DNA from: Candidatus Abawacabacteria bacterium
Lineage (GTDB): Bacteria; Patescibacteriota; Gracilibacteria; RBG-16-42-10
NCBI GenBank assembly: GCA_016207805.1
Contig: JACQZO010000002.1
Span: 147,565-211,564 of the forward strand
Length of the DNA: 64,000 nucleotides
Reading direction: 5' to 3'
Shown here: positions 37,161-46,200 of the stretch, one piece after another
How the letters are laid out: each line of letters opens with the position of its first letter
Numbering within the stretch: position 1 is the stretch's first letter
Program-made: the position numbers and the translations under genes
Notes under the pieces: generated by a model
The model's input: only the letters and a program-made list of their open reading frames with translations
Told to the model about the DNA's origin: nothing
Databases searched by the model: none

Positions 37161-37189
37161 AGTATACCATTTTTGCTACTCAGGGACAA
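37161..37189 (-). promoter_or_regulatory. Promoter for rnj
   Basis: On the minus strand TTGTCC (37184-37189) and TATACT (37161-37166) are separated by 17 bases. Transcription would start near 37154, about 315 bases before the RNase J start codon. Confidence 0.6.
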
Positions 37190-37212
37190 TGAGAGAATCT
37201 AGCAGTAGCAAT

Positions 37213-37992
37213 CTAAAGTCCAGCTTTGTGGCTCAGAGGAGCTGTGGCAATCAGTTCAAATATGAGAAAGATAGCAATGCTTTTAGCATGAAAATATTCA
37301 GGATATTGAGCTAAAAAGGTTTCATTGGCTATTGGTTCATACATTTGTTTGATAGTAAAGTCATTAGCAGCAAAGGCTGCACTGTAGGTACCGATGCTGC
37401 GATGATAATAATTTGTCTCAGGTCCTTCTGGCCACAACTGTTTTTTACTGACCTTTCGCGCTTGGAAATAACTTTTTAGCTGAAAGTAAGCCCACTTTTG
37501 ATTTATTCTACCTAGTAGTCCGCGGCGGAATTTACCAACTGGCGGTGTGAAGCAAGGATGAAGAACTGTGATCAAAAGGCGACCTTCTGGCTTGAGTACC
37601 CGGCGACTTTCTGCAAGCATGCCAGTGATGTCGAGCATGTCCATAGCAACCAAATTGCAGGTAATAATATCAAAGAAATCACTTTCATACGGGAATTGTT
37701 CAGTCGCATCATGTACTGCATAAGTTATGTGCTTGTCAGAAAAGGATTGCTTGGCTAGGGTGATCATTTGGGGACCATCAAAAGCCCATACTGAAGCCCC
37801 ATTGTTGGCTAATTCTTTAGCAAAAAAGCCGTTGCCACAGCCAATATCCAATACCAGCTTTTTTTGCCACTTTTTTTCTAGCCCTAATAGAGCGGGGTAA
37901 AGTAGTTCAGTGCGTAATTTATCAGCTCGGCTATCCACAAATTGATGATAGTGCCAGGCAGCTTTATCCCAATTAGTCCAGTCTTGTGACAT
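37213..37992 (-). CDS. Class I SAM-dependent methyltransferase
   Basis: The protein (259 residues) has a methyltransferase core: motif I VLDIGCGNGFFAKELA near 50, ASVWAFDGPQMITLAK as motif II, FDIITCNLVAMDML near 110 as motif IV, and ESRRVLKPEGRLLITVLHPC as the post-motif. The best general fit is the Methyltransf_11 group, with small-molecule or lipid substrates. It is transcribed divergently from rpiB with a 71-base spacer. The substrate cannot be judged from sequence. Confidence 0.85.
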   Translation of the reverse strand: MSQDWTNWDKAAWHYHQFVDSRADKLRTELLYPALLGLEKKWQKKLVLDIGCGNGFFAKELANNGASVWAFDGPQMITLAKQSFSDKHITYAVHDATEQFPYESDFFDIITCNLVAMDMLDITGMLAESRRVLKPEGRLLITVLHPCFTPPVGKFRRGLLGRINQKWAYFQLKSYFQARKVSKKQLWPEGPETNYYHRSIGTYSAAFAANDFTIKQMYEPIANETFLAQYPEYFHAKSIAIFLIFELIATAPLSHKAGL

Positions 37993-38063
37993 ATGAAATG
38001 ATTTTGATATGCTAAAACTACTAGAGCTTACAATTTCTGACTAGTATTTAGTAATGATTTTTT

Positions 38064-38507
38064 ATGAAAATTTATTTAGGCTACGATCATGCAGGGCAGG
38101 CTCTCAAAGATATGGTTTATGAAGTTGCTAATGAAATGCAAGTAGACATAGAAGATTTAGGATCACATGGCGACCTGCAAGATGATTATCCAGATTTTGC
38201 TGTCGATGTAGCAGAAAAAGTAGCAAAAGATCCTGCTACCAAAGGTGTTTTAATTTGTGGTGCAGGTGCAGGTATGGCTATTGCTGCAAATAAAGTGCCA
38301 GGAGTGCGGGCAGCCTTTGCTAATAATGTTGAGATTGCCCGCTTGATCAGGGCTCATAATGATGCCAATATCCTTACCCTAGGAGGGAGAATGACTGATG
38401 GGGGAACAGCAAAGGCAATAATCAAAACTTTCTTAACCACTGATTTTGAAGGTGGACGGCATGAAAGACGTGTGAATAAAATCTCTGCCTTAGAACAAAA
38501 AGTATGA
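38064..38507 (+). CDS. rpiB: Ribose-5-phosphate isomerase B
   Basis: RpiB interconverts ribose 5-phosphate and ribulose 5-phosphate in the pentose phosphate pathway. The 147-residue protein has the family features: YLGYDHAGQALK at the start, DYPDFAVDVAEKV, the ligand loop LICGAGAGMAIAANK with the catalytic Cys near 72, and RAAFANN with RAHNDANILTLGGR. It overlaps rpe by four bases (ATGA), so the two are translationally coupled. Together they give the non-oxidative steps needed for ribose supply. Confidence 0.95.
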   Translation: MKIYLGYDHAGQALKDMVYEVANEMQVDIEDLGSHGDLQDDYPDFAVDVAEKVAKDPATKGVLICGAGAGMAIAANKVPGVRAAFANNVEIARLIRAHNDANILTLGGRMTDGGTAKAIIKTFLTTDFEGGRHERRVNKISALEQKV

Positions 38508-39136
38508 TTGAAATAGCAGCTTCATTGCAGGCAGCAAATCCATTGGATATAGCTGCCGAATTAACCTCCATTGAAGGCTTGGTAGATCGTCTTCATTTGG
38601 ATATCATGGATGGTCATATGGTACCCAATTTGGCGTTGAGTACTGATCTTGTGCGGGCCATACCCGATACCTGGCAAAGAGATTTACATTTGATGGTAGA
38701 AAAACCAGATGTTGTTGCTGAATGGTTAGATCTTCGTGCCGGAGATACATTGTACTTTCATCCGTATGCAATATCTTCGCCTGAAAAGTTGGTAAGTAGT
38801 CTTACGGACAGAGGAGTAATCCCAGGTTTTGCCATAAACTTGGAATATGATCTTCCTGCTAATTTTGCAACATTAGCCTTAGTGGATCATTTCTTAGTAA
38901 TGGGAATAACACCTGGATTTAGTGGTAAACATATGGATGAAAAAACTACAAGCCGAATACAGTGGCTACGTGAACGTTTCCCTCAAGCAACCATTGCTGT
39001 CGATGGGGGAGTAAATGATAAAAATGCGCTAAATCTTATTAGGGTAGGAGCAAATATCTTGGTTGTCGGATCTTACTTGTTTAGTACAGCTGACAGAAAA
39101 GTCGCAATAGACCATATACGAGATATTAGTCTTTAG
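38504..39136 (+). CDS. rpe: Ribulose-phosphate 3-epimerase
   Basis: Rpe epimerises ribulose 5-phosphate to xylulose 5-phosphate. The TIM-barrel motifs are in place: HLDIMDGHMVPN with metal-binding His and Asp near 35, LHLMVEKP with the second metal His near 66, VMGITPGFSGK near 140, and AVDGGVNDKN with the catalytic Asp near 170. In the signature VNPGFGGQ the usual Asn is replaced by Thr (GITPGFSG), a mild variation. The length (210) is normal. The start overlaps rpiB. Confidence 0.93.
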   Translation: MIEIAASLQAANPLDIAAELTSIEGLVDRLHLDIMDGHMVPNLALSTDLVRAIPDTWQRDLHLMVEKPDVVAEWLDLRAGDTLYFHPYAISSPEKLVSSLTDRGVIPGFAINLEYDLPANFATLALVDHFLVMGITPGFSGKHMDEKTTSRIQWLRERFPQATIAVDGGVNDKNALNLIRVGANILVVGSYLFSTADRKVAIDHIRDISL

Positions 39137-39154
39137 GATAAGGCAGCTTGAACT

Positions 39155-39190
39155 ACACTTCGCATTTCGCACTTCGAACTTCGCATTCCT
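39155..39190. repeat. Reiterated-word repeat arm (TTCGCAT type)
   Basis: The words ACTTCGCATTTCGCACTTCG and AACTTCGCATT run in tandem between rpe and thrS. They match the arms of the elements at 41033, 50423 and 61301. No complementary arm is seen here, so this copy is half-deleted or single-armed. Confidence 0.6.
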
Positions 39191-39276
39191 TGTGCTAGTA
39201 TTGCCGCGCTTTCGTCCTTCAACTGCCATCCTGTTTACTGCAAGATAGCACTCAGAATTACTTTACAAATCTTTTT

Positions 39277-41034
39277 ATGTCTACCAAAGATGATTCCCAC
39301 ATAGAACGCATGCGCCATAGTGCAGCACATGTACTAGCAATGGCTATTATGGAAATGTTCCCAGATGGTAAATTGGCTATTGGTCCTACCGTTGAACATG
39401 GATTTTATTATGATGTGGACTTACCGCGCACTTTAATTCCTGAAGATTTGGAATTGCTGGAAGAAAAAATGAAAAAGTATATTGCCATGGCTTTGCCTTT
39501 TGAGCATTACTTTGAACCTAAAGATAAGGCAATAGAGTTTTTGAAAAAAATCAATCAAGAATACAAAGTGGAAATGGCCGAAGCGCTTCCAGTCAGCGAA
39601 ATTTCTTTTTATAAAAATGGCTCAGTATTTGTCGATATGTGTGAGGGGCCGCATGTAGAGAGTACTAAGGAAATTGGTGCTTTTAAGCTTACCAAGATAG
39701 CTGGTGCTTATTGGCGTGGCGATGAAAAAAATAAAATGTTGCAACGTATCTATGGGGTTTGTTTCGAAACTAAACAAGAATTGGATAAATATCTCACGCA
39801 ACAAGAAGAGGCAAAAAAACGTGATCATCGTCTCTTGGGTCAACAGTTAAAACTATTTACTTCCTCTGTGCTCGTAGGTGCGGGGCTTCCTCTTTTGCAA
39901 CCAAAGGGAGCTATTATTCGTAGAGAATTAGAAGAATATCTTTGGGCATTACATAAAGATAAAGGCTATATGCGGGTGTGGACGCCTCATATTGCTAAGC
40001 ATGATTTGTATGTTACCTCAGGTCATGCCGAAAAATTTGGCGATGAGCTATTTCGTGTTAAGGGCAAAGAAGAGGATTTCATTATGAAGCCCATGAATTG
40101 TCCTCATCACATGCAAATCTTTGCTGATAATCAATTTTCGTATCGTGATATGCCGATTCGTTATTTTGAACCTGCTACAGTCTATCGTGATGAAAAATCG
40201 GGTCAATTGGGGGGACTGACTCGTGTCCGCGCCATTACCCAAGATGATGGCCATCTTTTCTGTCGAGTATCCCAAATTGGCCAAGAAATTAAAACTATCG
40301 CAACCATTATCAAAGAATTCTATACCACTATGGGTATGATGGAGGGCTACTGGGTACGTCTGTCCATTCGAGATAATGAACATAAAGAAAAGTATTTAGG
40401 ATCAGACGAAATTTGGAACACTGCTGAAGGGGCCTTGAAACAAGTCTGTGAAGAAGAAAGGTTGCCTTACAAAGTTGGTGAAGGAGAAGCTGCTTTCTAT
40501 GGACCCAAGCTAGATTTCATGTTTAAAGATGCCATCGGTCGTGAATGGCAACTAGCTACTATTCAGTGTGATTTTAACTTGCCGATCCGTTTTGACTTGA
40601 GTTTTACGAATGAAAATGGTGAAAAAGAACGCCCGGTAGTAATTCATCGCGCAATTTCTGGTTCCTTGGAACGTTTTATGGGGGTAATGATTGAACATTT
40701 TGCCGGTGCTTTTCCTACATGGTTGGCGCCACTACAGGTGCAAATTATTCCCATTGCCGAAACTCACCATGTGTGTGCGCAAAAAGTCGCTAGTGAGTTA
40801 AGCAAAGCAAATATCCGTGTGGCTATTGATGATCGCAATGAAAGCCTAGGTAAACGTATTCGTGAAGCAGAAATGCACAAGATTCCTTATATGCTAGTAA
40901 TTGGTGATAAAGAAATGGAACAAGAAAGTGTGGCGGTACGTAACTTTCACACTAAAAAACAAGAAGTAATGAAAGTTGTGGACTTTCAAGCAAGGCTTGC
41001 TGCGGAAATTATCAGTCGACAACTAACCTACTAA
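39277..41034 (+). CDS. thrS: Threonyl-tRNA synthetase lacking the TGS domain
   Basis: ThrRS charges tRNA-Thr and edits serine. At 585 residues it lacks the usual N-terminal TGS domain of about 60 residues and begins in the editing domain, whose metal-type motif RHSAAHVLAMAI sits near 13. The class II catalytic core has MNCPHHMQIF with its zinc-binding Cys and His, YRDEKSGQLGGLTRVRAITQDD as motif 2, and GSLERFMGVMIEH as motif 3. The anticodon-binding domain closes the protein from about 480 (PLQVQIIPIAE). Upstream in the frame there is only the repeat-filled spacer, so the missing domain is not hidden there. Confidence 0.96.
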   Translation: MSTKDDSHIERMRHSAAHVLAMAIMEMFPDGKLAIGPTVEHGFYYDVDLPRTLIPEDLELLEEKMKKYIAMALPFEHYFEPKDKAIEFLKKINQEYKVEMAEALPVSEISFYKNGSVFVDMCEGPHVESTKEIGAFKLTKIAGAYWRGDEKNKMLQRIYGVCFETKQELDKYLTQQEEAKKRDHRLLGQQLKLFTSSVLVGAGLPLLQPKGAIIRRELEEYLWALHKDKGYMRVWTPHIAKHDLYVTSGHAEKFGDELFRVKGKEEDFIMKPMNCPHHMQIFADNQFSYRDMPIRYFEPATVYRDEKSGQLGGLTRVRAITQDDGHLFCRVSQIGQEIKTIATIIKEFYTTMGMMEGYWVRLSIRDNEHKEKYLGSDEIWNTAEGALKQVCEEERLPYKVGEGEAAFYGPKLDFMFKDAIGREWQLATIQCDFNLPIRFDLSFTNENGEKERPVVIHRAISGSLERFMGVMIEHFAGAFPTWLAPLQVQIIPIAETHHVCAQKVASELSKANIRVAIDDRNESLGKRIREAEMHKIPYMLVIGDKEMEQESVAVRNFHTKKQEVMKVVDFQARLAAEIISRQLTY

Positions 41035-41110
41035 TGCGAAGTTCGTAATTCGAAGTGCGAAATAAGGCTCAACCAGCCACTTCGCATTTCGCACTGTTAA
41101 CTTCGCATTA
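41033..41110. repeat. Intergenic inverted repeat, TTCGCA type
   Basis: Left arm 41033-41063 (AATGCGAAGTTCGTAATTCG...) and right arm 41079-41110 pair over an 11-base outer perfect match (AATGCGAAGTT / AACTTCGCATT) and an inner AGTGCGAAAT / ATTTCGCACT match that is offset. The central AAGGCTCAACC matches the cores at 21140 and 50453. It lies between the converging thrS and the peptidase gene, so it may end transcription from both sides. Confidence 0.75.
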
Positions 41111-41111
41111 A

Positions 41112-41624
41112 TTAGCTTGTTTGTTCTACAATCCCATAGCCTAAGTCAATCAATCTAAAGGACATTGCTGCTTCTGATACACCAAAGTAACGGGCCATTT
41201 CGCCTAGATTATTCCCTGCTTGATAAAGTGCTCTCACTGTGGATTCAGGCATCATAATTTGGGCCGCAAATTGACTGGCTTGAGTATGTGAGTGATTATG
41301 TTTCCCTTCTTCATCAATGCAACATTCATAAGTATTAATATTTTCTTCCTTTTCTAAGCCATATTGATGAGAAAAAAAATGACCTAGCTCATGAGCGACT
41401 AGAAAACGTTGATGTTCTCTAGGCTCATGTCCATTAACACAAATCGTCCAGCTTTTATGGTGTTTAGTTAATTTGCTTCCTTGATGAGGCTTTGGGCAAT
41501 GCACGTTAAATACCTTGATATTCAATTGCTGGCATAGAGCGAGTACATCAAATTCACCTTGAGCATAGAGCTCTAGAATGATGCGTTCCGCTTCTTCTTG
41601 TAGTGGCTTTGCTAAGGCTTGCAT
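41112..41624 (-). CDS. ImmA/IrrE-type metallopeptidase
   Basis: ImmA/IrrE proteins are zinc peptidases that cut a partner repressor. The active site HELGHFFSHQYG (HExxH) is near residue 80, preceded by ICVNGHEPREHQRFLVA, and the usual second-helix acidic region with ASQFAAQIMMPEST follows. The C-terminal part ending in FGVSEAAMSFRLIDLGYGI looks like a helix-turn-helix-type continuation. The start is set by a promoter at 41650-41677 whose TATAGT overlaps the GTG at 41651, so I use the ATG at 41624. No adjacent Xre-type repressor gene is present, which is unusual for this family; the cleavage target is unknown. Confidence 0.88.
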   Translation of the reverse strand: MQALAKPLQEEAERIILELYAQGEFDVLALCQQLNIKVFNVHCPKPHQGSKLTKHHKSWTICVNGHEPREHQRFLVAHELGHFFSHQYGLEKEENINTYECCIDEEGKHNHSHTQASQFAAQIMMPESTVRALYQAGNNLGEMARYFGVSEAAMSFRLIDLGYGIVEQTS

Positions 41625-41649
41625 AGAGAAGTTGGTGAAAGCTGATTTC

Positions 41650-41677
41650 ACTATAGCATGCTGGGGCTATTGAGCAA
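41650..41677 (-). promoter_or_regulatory. Extended -10 promoter for the ImmA/IrrE-like gene
   Basis: On the minus strand TTGCTC (41672-41677), a 16-base spacer and TATAGT (41650-41655) preceded by TGC form a good extended -10 promoter. The start site would be near 41643. Confidence 0.6.
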
Positions 41678-41772
41678 GAAGATAGCTAAATTAGCTCAAA
41701 AAGCCTCTTCTTTTCATCACCAAAGAGTCAGAAAATATTCGCCGAATGTAATAATATTGTTTAGTACGGCTT

Positions 41773-42060
41773 TTATTTCCCTCTACCTGCTGTTTTGCGA
41801 ATAGTGGTCTTAGGGACGGATCGAGTTGCTTGATTGAACTTTTTCCCACTATTTTTAGTACTAGCCTTAGGAGTGGTAGTCTTTACTTCTTTACTACCCA
41901 CTTTTTTACTCGTTGTTTTTGCCTTTTTCTCAACCTTTATCTCTTCTTTGACTAGGCTGAATTTGGGTGTTTCTAAACTAAAACCGGGTCTACCAAATGC
42001 TAATCCGGTAATACCATATTTGTTTGCTGGAGCCGAATCAGAAGATTTCTTCTTTGGCAT
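41773..42060 (-). CDS. Small Lys/Ser-rich basic protein
   Basis: This 95-residue product is low complexity, with a central block rich in Lys, Thr and Ser (EKKAKTTSKKVGSKEVKT, KASTKNSGKKFNQ) and a basic end (TIRKTAGRGK). It resembles histone-H1-like or other nucleic-acid-binding tails in composition only. A start-proximal segment (YGITGLAFGRPGFSLETPKF) is more ordered. It has its own promoter at 42087-42116. Function unknown; DNA or RNA binding is a guess from charge. Confidence 0.55.
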   Translation of the reverse strand: MPKKKSSDSAPANKYGITGLAFGRPGFSLETPKFSLVKEEIKVEKKAKTTSKKVGSKEVKTTTPKASTKNSGKKFNQATRSVPKTTIRKTAGRGK

Positions 42061-42086
42061 AAGATAGAGATAAAGAAGTCAGATCC

Positions 42087-42116
42087 TTTATAGCATGAAT
42101 TATATGAACCGGCCAA
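42087..42116 (-). promoter_or_regulatory. Promoter for the Lys-rich protein gene
   Basis: On the minus strand TTGGCC (42111-42116) and TATAAA (42087-42092) are 18 bases apart, with TGC directly before the -10. The start would lie near 42080, about 20 bases ahead of the ATG. Confidence 0.55.
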
Positions 42117-42126
42117 CTGGGGATGC

Positions 42127-43260
42127 TTATCTTGTTTCTAAGGATACCAAGGGTGACTTGCGAGTTCGAACCGTTAACTTTCTGGCAATATCAGGCCAGC
42201 TGTGGAATTGAGTGTCTCTGCCATTCTTAGGCTTATTAAGAAAATGACGATGACGATGAAAGACTGCTTCATGCAAATCTTTAGCAAGTTGATATAATTC
42301 TCGAGCCGAAGGATGGGTCGGTTGTGTGTTGGGGGCTTGGACTATACCGAAGTGAATCAATCCATGCATTAATAATGCACCCACAGCATTTTTATCAGCG
42401 ATATCCAAAGTGTCACGATAACGTTGCTGTTGTACGACTAGCCTTAAATCATAATATTCAGGATTAGAGACAAATCCACCAGCATGAGGATCAATAATGT
42501 CTTCATAATGTCGCAAGCTAGCATCACCAATAAAACCACGGAGATTAGCATTCAAAAATATATTATCGGGCCGCAAGTCATGGCACATCAGATGATTACT
42601 ATGTAGCCAATCTAATGTTGCCGCGAGTTGACGCATGATTTCAAACCAGGCCACGGCGTTGATGCTGTGGTTCTCAAATGCTTCTTGTAAATTGAGTGGC
42701 ATAGATTCAGGGCCGGGAATATATTCATAAAACACTCCTGTCCGGGTAACCAGTAAAGGGGCCACCAGACCATGAGTGTCAAGATCCCTGTTATGTAAAC
42801 CAATCAAATGTGCTGCATAATCGCGTTCTCTACGAAGTTTTTCCTTACCAAGATCGGAATTGCCCACTTTGTAAGCTGCCGGACAGTATGATTTGCCATC
42901 CATAGTAAGCCATACTTTTTGTACTATGCTATCTGTACCATGTTTTAATTCAGGACCATATATTACTTTAACTGTAGCAGTACGGGATTTTAATTCTTGG
43001 TAATGGTCACTAGCCTGAATATGTAATACATCAGGAAGTGGCAAATGTTTACTAGGAATTAATTTTACACCAAGCAATTTACTTATTTGTGCTCTAGGGT
43101 TCAGGATTTCACTTAATGGTCTTGTGACTTCTTGCAATTCTGTTCGCACTTCTCTTACTAATGCTAACAGTTCTGTTAATTCAGCCGGTGAAAGTTCCAC
43201 ACCTGGACTGACTGCACGAGTAAGTAAACCCCATGATGCATGATCAAGTGAAGCACTCAT
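42127..43260 (-). CDS. Atypical protein-kinase-like protein (HDLRPDN, DAS in place of DFG)
   Basis: The C-terminal two-thirds have kinase-fold markers. Residues about 205-230 read AATLDWLHSNHLMCHDLRPDNIFL, the catalytic loop with Asp and Asn in the HxDxxxxN pattern. Residues about 243-250 read IGDASL at the position of DFG, so the metal-binding Asp is kept but Phe-Gly is Ala-Ser. A later SNPEYYD takes the place of the APE motif. The N-terminal 100 residues are helical. A candidate ATP-binding lysine lies in SYCPAAYKVGN. It is downstream of the giant helical gene by 36 bases on the same strand and probably co-expressed. Activity is uncertain; it could be a pseudokinase. Confidence 0.7.
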   Translation of the reverse strand: MSASLDHASWGLLTRAVSPGVELSPAELTELLALVREVRTELQEVTRPLSEILNPRAQISKLLGVKLIPSKHLPLPDVLHIQASDHYQELKSRTATVKVIYGPELKHGTDSIVQKVWLTMDGKSYCPAAYKVGNSDLGKEKLRRERDYAAHLIGLHNRDLDTHGLVAPLLVTRTGVFYEYIPGPESMPLNLQEAFENHSINAVAWFEIMRQLAATLDWLHSNHLMCHDLRPDNIFLNANLRGFIGDASLRHYEDIIDPHAGGFVSNPEYYDLRLVVQQQRYRDTLDIADKNAVGALLMHGLIHFGIVQAPNTQPTHPSARELYQLAKDLHEAVFHRHRHFLNKPKNGRDTQFHSWPDIARKLTVRTRKSPLVSLETR

Positions 43261-43296
43261 AAAATAAATAACTGTTTTTACAATCCCTTTCTACCT

Positions 43297-46200
43297 CTAG
43301 CTCCAGAGTTTTGTCCAGAAACTTTTGATCTTTCCCCACATTGTTGTTGGTTGAATAGTTGCTCGAGTGATGGTGTGTGTGGGGGGGATTTTAGTTCCAT
43401 CAAATGTTGTCGCATATTCTTTTAATTGAGGGGCAAAGTTGGCCCAATGTCTGGCCTCAGCACTTGTGGGCGGGGGAGCAATCTTGGTCATACCTACTAT
43501 TGGGGATGCTTGAACTGGGGCTTGGCGAAAGCGTCCTAAATTGGGTAGGCGATTGGTAGCTAATTCTACTGGCTCCCCACGCAATAATGAAAATGCGCCT
43601 CTTTGCCAACCGGTAATAACTACCTTGCCAGCCTGATTAATAGCAAAAGATATTTTGTCCCCGGTTTTCATATGTTCCTGAATATACCGTGCTCTCCCAG
43701 CAAGATTTGCTAATACAATGCTTTGATCTAATGGACCCACTTGATAATTAGGATATGCTTGTTTGAAAATACCTCTTTGCATGTAGCCATAAAGCACCGA
43801 GTGCAGGTTCGCGGGAGTTTCAACTGTTATTTCTTCTGGGAAATACAATACGCGAGCATGGGCAAAAGGCATTATGGTGTCTATACCGGGCACTGTAGTA
43901 TTGGCAATAACAGTTGCTGGACTGGAATAAGCACCATTAATAGTTGAGGTCTGTTGCAAGTGTATCGCTCTTGGTCTACCGCTTGCTGCCCTGCCCATAT
44001 AAATGCTGGAGATTGAAGTGCGGATCATTGGCATAGCTGCAGGCAAGTGATCAGGATCAATAGTTGCTGATACACCTATGGCATTGAGCGTGTTATCCCC
44101 AGGATGGGAAATGGCAGATATTGGGGTTGTTCCCAGGCCTACTGCTCCAGTCAAAGCTGCAGCTGCTGCTAGCGTAGTCCAGCGCGACTTTGTTGTTTGA
44201 GGCAGTCTGATCACAACTGCTCTTGAGATTTCCTGAAAAGTAGTTTTAATGCTGGGAGCAGGAGGCGTTTTAAGTGGAGGCAATTGACTAATATTGCTAG
44301 GTTTAAGTGAAACCGGTAAGGGTGTCGTCTGCTGTGTCACCAGCTGATTGATACCAAAAACTTCAGTATCTGCTCTCATCTTGGGGGCATCTGGCCCATC
44401 TCTGTATAAACGCCAGAAAGTGTCTCTTTCATGCGGAGCCACCTTGGCAATGGCAGCCTTCAATATGCCTATTCTGTTACCAGGATTGTTATCCACATGT
44501 TTGCGGATTTTTCTTACAAAGCGATGCATAGCATCTACTGGGCAACTTTTCCGAGCTTTTTCTCGCAATATGCAATGAAATATTCTTTTTTCTGCTGAAG
44601 ATAGGCCATTAAGGGCAAATTCTCTAATGGCATCTGTTCTAGTAGGATGATGATCGGCAGCCGCAAGTGTGGCATCTGCTAATTTCCCCAAGCTTACTGA
44701 GAGCGTACGCCATATAGCTTTGATCGCTGCTTCTAGCTTTTGCACCTCATGTAATAATTCTCTACGTATTGCTCGATTGATGGCAATATCAGTGGTATGA
44801 GGCATGGTGGCAAATGCCGATTCAAAAAGCACAGCTCTTGCTGAAGGATTTTGGAGCAATCTATAGGTCAACTCAGCTGCTAGTCCATACACTGCTTTCT
44901 TGTGTCCAGCAGTCATCTGTTCTGGCGGCTTAGATTGGCTAAATTGGGGATCGCGCAAGAAGACTCCCTTGGCGCTGGCTAGGTGATAAAGCTTTAGACT
45001 CATTTGGCGATCCTTCACTTTACCTAAAAATTGAGTAAGTTCATGAAATAAGTGCCCTTGTCTGTTTCGCTGCTGATGTTCACGCATGAAGGTAAGTACT
45101 TCAGCCAAGGCTGCTATTTCATCATCGGCTGTGATGTGAATGTCTTCAAGGCTTAGGGTCTGACACTCATCGAGACTCAAGGCTGCCAAACGCTTTGCCC
45201 CATGTTGAGTTAAATAAGTAATGGTCGCTCTTCTTGCTGCAAGGTCTTCTTTAGAAGAAATTTTTAGGCGCGCCAAATCTCTGTTGAGTTGTTCAATCAC
45301 CGGTTGTGCTCTATACAATTCCAGGGCAGCGGCAAATTGTAATTGGTCAGATTGACCCTTTACTTGGGCTAATACTTGATTAATAGCAGTAACTTTTAGT
45401 TTGAGTTCTTGCCATTTTCCTCCCATGGGATCCTCATAGACAGCTGCTGTGAGTGTGCCAGCTTTTACCTGTGCCTGTTTTTCCCTATTGTCAGCGATAA
45501 CTTTGTTACTATGCATTGCCATGTGATCTAGAAGGCGCTGCTTAGCATAATGTAAGGTATTGATCGGTGCTTGTTCCAGTCTTTGTCTTTCCAATTCATC
45601 AACTGCAATCACGACCGTTTCATTACCTAAATAGTAGCCCAATTGCTTTAATATTTTTATGGCATCACTGATATCAGTAGGTACTGCGATGTCCAGAGGT
45701 CCTGTCAATTCTCCGGTGGCAGATGCTTTGATCGTGGCCAACTTTTGGGCTAATGCTCGGTAGGTAGTATGTAGTGTTTGTAAAGTTGCAGCGTCTAGGC
45801 TTTTTTTCTCAGTATGATAATTGATTACTCTGGCTAGTTGGGGGAGTACTGTGCCATTTCCTAAATCAATAACTTTTTGTGCTTGAGCACGTTTTGCTTT
45901 TCTAAATTCGATCGATACAAAATCATATAATTCCTCTTGGGCTAAACCGATAACTGCTTGTTGCAATTGTTGAGCAGTCAAAACACCTTTACTCGCTGCT
46001 GCTTCCAGTGGGCGCGTGTGCGTTAATAAACTATCCCGCTTCTTTATTAAGCTCTCAGCTAAGTCTGCAAGCCGTTTCTCAGGCACTACAGAGCGCTGCC
46101 TTGGTGTGTAAACCTCACGCAAGTCGCTTGTTTCTAGTTCTATAGCTGGATCTTTTCGTAGTGCTGGTAATGATTCAAAGAAGCCATCATCATCAATATC

